Assembly: GCA_026168455.1 (NCBI GenBank)
Contig: CM047427.1
Span: forward strand, 57,799,249 to 57,863,248
Direction of reading: 5' to 3'
Source: Theocolax elegans
Taxonomy: Eukaryota > Arthropoda > Insecta > Hymenoptera > Cerocephalidae
Length of the DNA: 64,000 nucleotides
The notes below the pieces were generated by a model. That model was given only the letters and a program-made list of their open reading frames with translations, did not search any database and was not told the DNA's origin. Position 1 is the first letter of the stretch. Each line of letters opens with the position of its first letter. Below are positions 56,840-64,000 of this stretch, in pieces. Both the position numbers and the translations under genes were made by a program.

Positions 56840-57490
56840 TGTGACGGAAATCGTCACACAATCTATTCACGACGAATAGAGTACTTAACTTAGCGAATTG
56901 TAAATCGTCGGAGCCTTTCGTATGTCAAGGCCAACCGACAACACTTGTTTACTTTTCTACGAGTGTACAATTACGCGCGCGACTATACGTAGGGATGGGA
57001 GCGTGAAAGAGTGTGTAAGTTTCCCCACTCCCATCCCTTTTTCGAGAAATTAGGCGATCGCCTAATCAGTGCGTAATGATCCGTCGATCGGGACGGATTA
57101 TTATATTGTCTAGACGTTCCGTACTGCTCGTGAGTGCCGAGAGTGCGCCCCACCCCCTCCTGCATTAAGCTCTGCGAACGGTTGTTCCGGAGCAGAGCTA
57201 GATGCGGAGACCCGGGTGGACTTAAACGCGTGTTCCGTGAGGTGTGTGTGTGTGTTTAAGGACGGGGTCGTGCGCGAGTGAAACGCGGACCGCCAGGAGC
57301 TCGCCACGACAAGGGCCGCCTTCACCGTCTCAACTAGAGGTCGTCTCCTTGTGCAGGAGGGCGACCACTCACCGAGAATCGGCTGGGCCATCCCCGAGGA
57401 GCGTCACCGGTAAGTGTGAATTTACTATCGTGAGCCTTCCCCCTCCCTTGTGTGTGCCCAAAGATTTCCGGAGTGGAAAATTGAGGATGA
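56840..57490 (+). repeat. 3' LTR of the gypsy-like element, truncated at its 3' end
   Basis: Starts TGTGACGGAAATCGTCACAC, a self-complementary end. Similar to 59520-60395 from GTATGTCAAGGCCAAC onwards (for example GGACGGGGTCGTGCGCGA). A donor-like CCG|GTAAGT is at 57409/57410. It breaks off at about 57490, where the next copy's pol fragment begins. Confidence 0.75.
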
Positions 57491-57514
57491 TATGCTATAT
57501 CGTTTTACAAACGA

Positions 57515-58535
57515 TGCACTCCTGGTCTCTCTAACCGAACGAGAAGAAGGCTAGCGTCTTGTTCTACCCTTAGAGCAGAGAATCCGAGTCTTAGTAGATT
57601 CTCGTTTCCACCCATATATGGGTTATATGGGAGTCGAAAAGACTTATGAACGTGTTGACTAACACGTAAGAAGACGTAAAAGACTACTATTGGCCAGGCA
57701 TCTACCACGATAGCCGTCAATTCGTTTTACAGTGTCTGATATGCCAGAGTTATAATGCGTTTCAAGCAGGTCCTCAACGCTTGATGGGTAAACCGAATAT
57801 TAAAAGATCGTGGGCCGTTGTGGCAACACACGCAATGGAGCTTCCACGTAGCAAAAGTCCATACAAATACATCGTTATATTTTAAGACTTATTTACAAGG
57901 TGGATATTCGAAGAATTCGTAGGCTTCCGTTGGGAATCACCAGATTTCCTAATAACGGATAATGGAACTGAGTTTATTAACGGCACAGTGTCGCGAATGC
58001 TGGAGGAGTATAGTATAAAACATGTCAGAATCCCTCCTTACAAGCCACAAGTCAACCCGGTCGAGAGAACTAATATGACACTAAAAACGATGATTGTGAC
58101 GTTTGTGGATTCGGAACATTATGGGTAGGACACACACTTACACGAATTTCGCCGTACAATAAACATGACACTGCAGGGTAGTACAAAAGTCTCACCCGCG
58201 TTCTTAAAGTTCAGGCGTCATCAACAATCTGTGAAGAGTCTCCGCAGGGAAGTGAAGAAGCACGACCTTAAAATCGTGGACAATCCCAAAGTATGGCTAG
58301 ATCGGCTTAAAAGACTTGACGGTCTGCGCAACTTAGTCAAGAAACACATTGACGAGGAACAAAGATGCAAAGAAAAGACATACAATAGAAACAGATGGAT
58401 TGTCTTGTTTCAGGTAGGCGATCTAGTCATGAGGAAGTGTCGTACGTTTTCCCAAGGTGTGAAGGGCATTTCTGCTGAACTGACATCAAAATTTGATGGA
58501 CCCTTTCAAATTAAAGAAGTACTATCTCCAATAGT
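57515..58535 (+). pseudogene. pol: Integrase part of a second copy of the same element
   Basis: Begins inside pol at the equivalent of about 53265 and follows the other copy to about 54290, with many stops and a deletion near 57900 that removes part of the integrase core. ITDNGTEF and NPVERTN are readable. It retains Glu and Lys codons where the fuller copy has TAA (53372, 54053). The C-terminal part is open from 58165 but runs into an inserted LINE. Confidence 0.85.
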
Positions 58536-59117
58536 TTACACTGATGGATCAAAGAACCTCCAGGGGGTGGGGGCAAGGGTCTATCGTAGATCCAATGGGA
58601 TAGATAGGATATATTCTGTAAAGGAATACATAACCATTTACCAAGCGGAAACATTTGCAATTCAGCAATGCGCAAAAGCGGCACAGGAGAATTGTAGAAA
58701 CGAGGATATATATATATATATTCCTCCTCTAGCATTTTCTAGCAAAGGGCATGGAAATTTTCAATATCACCGGTATAAAATAGGACTGAAAGCAGACTCA
58801 CTATACCGAATGTGTAAAGAGATGAATTAAACACCTTTACACATATTATATAAATGCCCCAGGATCATGACGAAAAAATGGCTCCTTACAGGTGAATTTC
58901 TAATTGATTCAAGGGATATCTCTAGATGGGATGTACAAAAAATACTTGCCGTATGGCAGAGCTGGGATCCATTAGAAAGCTCCTCAGATAAAGGAACAGC
59001 ATTGCTGCATACTTGGGAGGGCCAAAAATGAGAAATCACAAACAGGGCGCAAATGGAATACCCAAGTGTCTGGTACACCCCTGTAATAAGAGGTTGCCGA
59101 CTGAAATAATAATAATA
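58536..59117 (+). mobile_element. 5'-truncated I-type LINE fragment with RNase H
   Basis: Starts VYTDGSKNLQGVGARVYRR, an RNase H domain, and ends with HILYKCPRI and a run of AAT repeats (about 59106-59119). Flanking 12-bp duplication: ATCTCCAATAGT (58524-58535) and ATCTCCACTAGT (59118-59129). An RNase H domain and a TAA-repeat tail are typical of the I clade. Internal deletions and stops make it inactive. Confidence 0.8.
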
Positions 59118-59450
59118 ATCTCCACTAGTTCTGAGACTAGAAGAAATCTGGTCGGAAGCGGACTGAGGTATATATATCCAATGTGAAGATATATGTACCA
59201 CCTCGGGTTGTCACATAGAGCAGTAAGGGATTTGTGTATCGGTTTGCATAAGAACAGTTACCGAAGGCTGGACTTAGTAACTGGATGCCATGCAACGACA
59301 GCATATGGTCGCATAGAAGAAGCGACTCGCCGCCAAGCTGCATTTGGTCATAAATTGCATGGGGCCCTACGGGAAAGTGAAAGCAGTCCTAGGTGCGGTC
59401 GCCTAGGCCAAAGCGAACCAAAAATCGAGGGAGTATAAAGAAAGCCTTAA
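59118..59450 (+). pseudogene. Rest of pol and a remnant of ORF3 of the second copy
   Basis: 59118-59216 resumes the end of integrase (SSETRRN..., PPRVVT, stop). At about 59308-59440 the block RRQAA and the following helical part of ORF3 are recognisable (GRIEEATRRQAAFG); the zinc motifs are deleted. Confidence 0.75.
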
Positions 59451-59519
59451 CGGTTCCTCGACCAGGAATCAAGCAGCGAACGAGTCAGGCAGGGACGCGA
59501 AGAGAGAACGCGGCAAATA

Positions 59520-60395
59520 AAATATTTAAACTCTATATAATAGTAAGTCGTCGGAATATTTGATATGTCAAGGCCAACTGACGACACTTGTTTACTTCGG
59601 TTCGAGTGTACAAATACGCGCGCGTCATTACGTAATGATGAGAGCGCGAGCGTGTGGGTGTGTTTCCCCAATCTCATCCCTTTTTCGGGAAAATTAGGCA
59701 ATTGCCTAACTAGTATGTTCCGATCCGCTGACCGCGGCGGATGAATTTTCCCGGTATGTCCGATAGTTTTTGCGGTAACGCCGAGCAAAGGTGCGTTAGG
59801 CGTGGTAGGCCGACGGCACCCGGGTGACCCTCGTGAGTGTGTAAGAGTTTACACAAGTGATCTAATATGTGAAGTGCAAGGACGGGGTCGTGCGCGAATG
59901 TGAACGCGGGCCGTGAGGTGCACTCGCCGCGACATATGGCTCGCCTTTCTCACCACTGCAGCCGACAGGGTCTCCGTTATCCAGGAGACCACCGGGTCCG
60001 AGATCGGCTGGGTCATCTATGGGGCGTCGACCGGTAACTACCTATTCTACTACCGTAACACCTTCCCCCTCCATCGTTGCAAGAGTATGAGTGTGTGAGA
60101 CACTCAGAAGTGTATTCGAGTACATCGGTACCCGAGCAGCCGATCTCGCAAGTGACTTCTGCCCGCGTGATCAAATATTGTCGCGGCACGAGGCCGGGAT
60201 GGCCATCCTGTAAGAAATGATTACAATAAAGGTCAATATGCTTATTTTAATTGTTTTCGTAATTATTGTGTTCTCCCCGCTCCCGCCGACATATACATTA
60301 TTTAATTTAAATCTTAATCGAGACAAGGAGGATTGCCCGAATCCTCCGCATTGTGCGTCCAAGCGAACTTGTTCCTGGCGACGCTACACGGTATA
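59520..60395 (+). repeat. LTR of the second copy, 5'-truncated
   Basis: Matches the LTR at 56840 from GATATGTCAAGGCCAACTGAC. Donor-like CCG|GTAACT at 60033/60034 and AATAAA at about 60225. The outer end is uncertain; GCTACA near 60390 may be the terminus. Confidence 0.65.
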
Positions 60396-60477
60396 GAACA
60401 ATGCGTCCTAAAAGGTTAATAATTATTAAAATTAATTATTATAATTTTAAATTACCGGGTTCGCAATTACCACATTA

Positions 60478-60730
60478 CAAGATATACCGGGATATGTGCA
60501 CTTATTATGGATTTTCTATTTTAGGTATTCCGCGATAATTTTAAGGTAGTCCGGGATATTTGTACTAATTACGGACTTAATAAGCATTTTAAGAACTTTT
60601 AAGATATTACGGAATTTTCGCACTAATTACTGGCTTCTTAAGGTACTTCGAGAATTTTTAAGGTAGCATGGGATTTTTGCACTAATGAAGTTTAAGGGCT
60701 TCTTAAAATATTTCGCGAATTCTTAAGATT
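60478..60730. repeat. Degenerate tandem repeat of about 60 bp
   Basis: Four units of the form AAGGTA-T-CGGGATTTTTGCACTAATTACGG-CTT begin near 60478, 60543, 60598 and 60658. No coding frame. Confidence 0.6.
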
Positions 60731-61554
60731 AAGGTTAGTTTTCAGTTTTAACTTGTAAGTTTCTTTATAGACTAAAGTCAAATCAAGTACGAAAAATGAA
60801 GTTACTATGTACCCTTGGTATGTATATATGCATACATATAATTATTAATATCTAAAATTATATACTCTTTCAATCAAACTAATAATATCGAAGGAAAATA
60901 TTATTATTAAACATTAAAAAATAGTTATATACAATTTTATCACTTGAAATATCACTTGATCTAAACATGAAAATTTAAAAAAACAAGGGAGTTGCGAACG
61001 TAGCGAGTAGGGTTTACTCGTAGTATTATTTAATATTCAAAAGTATATAAAAAATTCAAAGTAATATCATTAGTTTGAGTACAATTTTACTTATAATAAT
61101 GTGATTTTAGCAATATAAGTAACGGAAATATCGAGGTTGAATTTAATTTTTTAAAGAGTTTTAAAGTTTAATAAGCAGATTCGTATCAACGGGTCTTTAT
61201 TATTTTGGTTTGAAGAGTATTTGAATTGAAAGAGTTTTTATATGTAGTGGTGAAGATGGCGATTTTTGAAAAAAAGAGATTCTTCTAAGGGCTATATCTC
61301 AAAACCTAATCAATCAATTTGAATAACCTATCGATAATTCAACACCTCTTGAAGAAGAAAACTTTTCGCGCTTATAGAGTAAAAAAATCGGCAAACTACG
61401 AGATATAGTAATTGCCCAACAACACCTGTAAATATGCAAAAATTTTAATTTATATTTAGCATTACAGACTGACCTATATAAATTTAATAGTAATCTGAGC
61501 CAGGCTTCTTGATAGAAGGCGAAAAACATAGTGATCAACGTCTAAAAAATATTA
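60731..61554. other. AT-rich stretch, nothing recognised
   Basis: No credible gene; short runs such as GTAGCGAGTAGGGTTTACTCG (about 61003) are isolated. Confidence 0.5.
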
Positions 61555-61770
61555 AAAAGCGATATCAGAAGAGCTTTTTAAATATAGCCTAATTTTAGCG
61601 ATTTTTGAAACTTCGAAAATTCTAACTCGAAACCAGAAGCCTGTAAGTGTCTAAAAATTTGTCTCGGGCAGATTTTTTTGAAAGTTCTTATGGAAAAAAT
61701 TTATCGATAAAATCGATGACATGGCCGCGCAGGGTCTGTCCGAATTTCACTGAACTGTCTCATACATATA
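61555..61770 (-). repeat. Dispersed repeat, copy 2
   Basis: Reverse-orientation relative of 48205-48425, with the same order of landmarks. Confidence 0.65.
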
Positions 61771-61782
61771 ATTCTGGTTAAT

Positions 61783-62788
61783 AATTGAGGAGCTGGATGC
61801 AAGAACACGCCGAGCGCGGCGAATGGATAGAGGAGGCGGAGAGAAATTAAGAAATTGACGTCACCGTGACCAAATTTTTTAATTTGCCGAATTTAATTTT
61901 AAAAAATACTGTCGTATGCAGAATTAAAAGACGCAACTTTTTTCTATTTAATGTTTTTCTGTACGATGTGCAGATCAGATGAAAAAAATTAAGAATATAA
62001 AGATAAATAAAGATATTTTATAGCATCAAAAAGCAGTTATTATTTAAACCATTTTTATGCTGTAGTTGGATACAATATTACAATGCGATTGTCAATCAAT
62101 AACAAAGACGGCCACTGATTTATGCCGCGAAGCAGATGACCATTACGGCGACAAAGTCGATGTTCATTTGTTTACAATTTCGTTGTTTATATTGATGAGT
62201 GTACACAAAATTTATTTCTCTGATTTTGGCGCTTGCTCTATCTGCGAAATTTTTTATCCAAATAAGCTGAAATTTTTAAGAAATTATCTTCAAATATAAA
62301 CGAACAAATCTCTCGCTGGAAGTTAGCGAAGTCTAAGACTTTATAACACACTTTCGGGTACTAAATACTGAAACCGCATTAAAAGCTTGTTATTTACGTT
62401 AAGTTCAATTGTTGTATAAAATTTGTTTAAAGTAGAATTTGTTACAGGTTTATATTTATCGTTAGACTATATTAAGTATCTGTACGAAAAATCAGGGAAT
62501 TTCATTAAGATTTGTCAAAGTTACAGCGATTCAATTTTGAAAAATGGATTAAAAATGCGTTCTCTAAATTTCCAGTTCTTAATTTTTTTCATCTTATCTG
62601 CACATCATACAGAAAAACATTAAATAGAAAAAAGTTGCGTCTTTTAATTCTGCATACGACAGTAATTTTTTAAATTAAATTCGGCAAATTAAAAAATTTG
62701 GTCACGGTGACGTCAATTTCTTAATTTCTCTCCGCCTCCTCTATCCATTCGCCGCGCTCGGCGTGTTCTTGCATCCAGCTCCTCAATT
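61783..62788. repeat. Element P8 with about 220-bp inverted ends
   Basis: Ends AATTGAGGAGCTGGATGCAA and its complement; the inverted parts cover 61783-62005 and 62585-62788 with few differences. The interior of about 0.6 kb has only short frames. A TA or TTA target is possible but not certain. Confidence 0.85.
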
Positions 62789-62805
62789 TATAGTTTTATT
62801 TGTCC

Positions 62806-62965
62806 TCAGGCCGCAAAATGCTATTTTGCTCCTTGTATACAGGACGCAAAATTATGTATACCGGTTTCATTTTGCGTCCTGGACGCAAAAAGAAAAATAG
62901 AATTCATCGTTTTGCGTTCTGTATGTAGAAAACGAAATAGCATTTATTCTGGCCTGAGGGCAAAA
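62806..62965. mobile_element. Small palindromic MITE
   Basis: Ends CCTCAGGCCGCAAAATGCTA and TAGCATTTATTCTGGCCTGAGG pair with one short bulge; GACGCAAAA occurs repeatedly in between. About 160 bp. Confidence 0.7.
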
Positions 62966-64000
62966 AAATAGTATATGCACTTCGGGAGGAAAGGATCATT
63001 CTCGCTTGCATAAGTCCGCACTCGCCGAGAATGATCCATTTTGTGTTGAATGAACTATTAATTATTTGTATTATATTTTTTATTAGACATTTTTTGACAT
63101 TTTTGTGTATTTCTACACATTTCTGTGAGGAACTATAAAGTTATAACATAAGTAAAGATTAATAGAAATATAACAAAATTCATAGAGCTGAGGTTTAATA
63201 AAACTAAATAATAAATTGTGAAAGGACCTAAAAATTTTTATTTTAATTCCAAATTGTTCGTCTACTAATGTATAGAAATACATAGAAATATAAGAAGTGG
63301 TTTGATAATATTATACTTAAAATTGATAATTTCTATATATAATATCAAACTTTACATTTACTATTCTGACGTCAAAGTAAGTGTCAAGGATGTGCTGCAG
63401 ATAAAGAAATGTATTAAAATGTGTATTTCGCGTCACAACGAAAATTATTCTATTATCTTTCGCAAACTTCTGTGTAGCAGAAAACAGAATCAAGGTGTAG
63501 AAACCACGAAAGGATCGCATGAGAAAATATAAGACTAATATAACAAATTTAATAAAGAAACATGCGGACCAAAAATTTAAATTTATAATCATAAAGAAAT
63601 CCGTGAAAAGAGAAGAACTATGGTAAGGATATTTTCTATCTGATACAATCTCTGGACTTACATGCTTCCAAAGTTATTTGCGTAGAATAAACAGGTTTGC
63701 TTCTTTAGAATCTAGGTACTATGGCTATGTTGAACCTCTCCATCTCACTCTTAAGGCAAGAAGCCACTAAAAGTTATTTAAGAGTTAGAAATCACTTTAA
63801 TTAACAAGCGAATAGAGGAATTTTAAGTACGCTACCGCAAAATGTAAGAAAGAGTCTATATGCAAGAACTGATAAATCTATTATAGAGTTCCTCTTTGAT
63901 AAGAAATATAGAATTAGTCTGCCTACCAAGAACGACTGAAGAGATGGACGAGTCCGAGTACCTGAAAGTAAAGAACTTCAGTACTCTTACGAATCCAAAA
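62966..64000. other. AT-rich right edge, nothing recognised
   Basis: Contains one perfect 12-bp stem (GGATCATTCTCG at about 62993 and its complement at about 63031). The frames present are short and without motif. Confidence 0.5.

Noticed and set aside
58165..58830. A 221-residue gene
   Set aside because: It is a chance read-through from decayed integrase into an inserted I-type LINE; the 12-bp target duplication marks the junction.

Overview
This is an AT-rich eukaryotic window, most probably from an insect. The evidence is three or four short exon islands with canonical GT/AG junctions (one each resembling TIMMDC1 and ETHE1) in an otherwise repeat-built landscape, plus Ty3/gypsy, Penelope-like, I-type and CR1/L2-type LINE, piggyBac and SINE elements. 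Almost no intact protein-coding gene is present. Species cannot be named from the sequence.

Layout. 1-5076: an LTR retrotransposon on the minus strand (LTR, primer-binding site, long leader with a nested LINE, Gag with two stops; pol lies beyond the left edge). 5077-6205: GC-rich block with a tRNA-like sequence. 6338-11577: a decayed piggyBac element whose transposase region is tandemly duplicated. 11578-12316: a hammerhead ribozyme and Penelope-like debris. 12317-15160: the 3' part of a gypsy-like element (zinc-finger ORF plus LTR). 17451-17632: terminal exon of a TIMMDC1-like gene. 18604-31990: four very long palindromes, two of them abutting, with nested MITEs and two copies of one SINE. 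32683-38135: a short terminal exon on each strand flanking half a foldback element and a 5'-truncated gypsy element with a 1.07-kb LTR. 38250-44910: three more palindromes. 45182-47690: an inverted pair of Penelope-like units, each with a GIY-YIG endonuclease ORF and a hammerhead ribozyme, flanked by a ~40-bp direct repeat. 47975-48160: one ETHE1 exon. 48495-60395: two adjacent copies of a second gypsy-like family. 60396-64000: AT-rich sequence with one further palindrome and small MITEs.

The most unusual signal is in the gypsy-like family of 12.3-15.2, 48.5-57.5 and 57.5-60.4 kb. Downstream of pol, where some elements carry env, it has a third ORF with a CCHC knuckle followed by a CX2CX9CX2C zinc motif. 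In both better-preserved copies this ORF ends at a TAG and continues in the same frame into a short conserved helical segment. A splice acceptor precedes the ORF in the fullest copy, and a CCG|GTAA donor-like site lies at the same place in all three LTRs.

A second unusual signal is the density of palindromes (eight, plus the Penelope pair) between 18.6 and 62.8 kb. Two of them carry degenerate tandem repeats with an exact 11-bp spacing at their ends. Because the two arms of each palindrome are copies, later insertions can be dated against an empty site in the other arm. Four hammerhead ribozyme cores are readable in the window.
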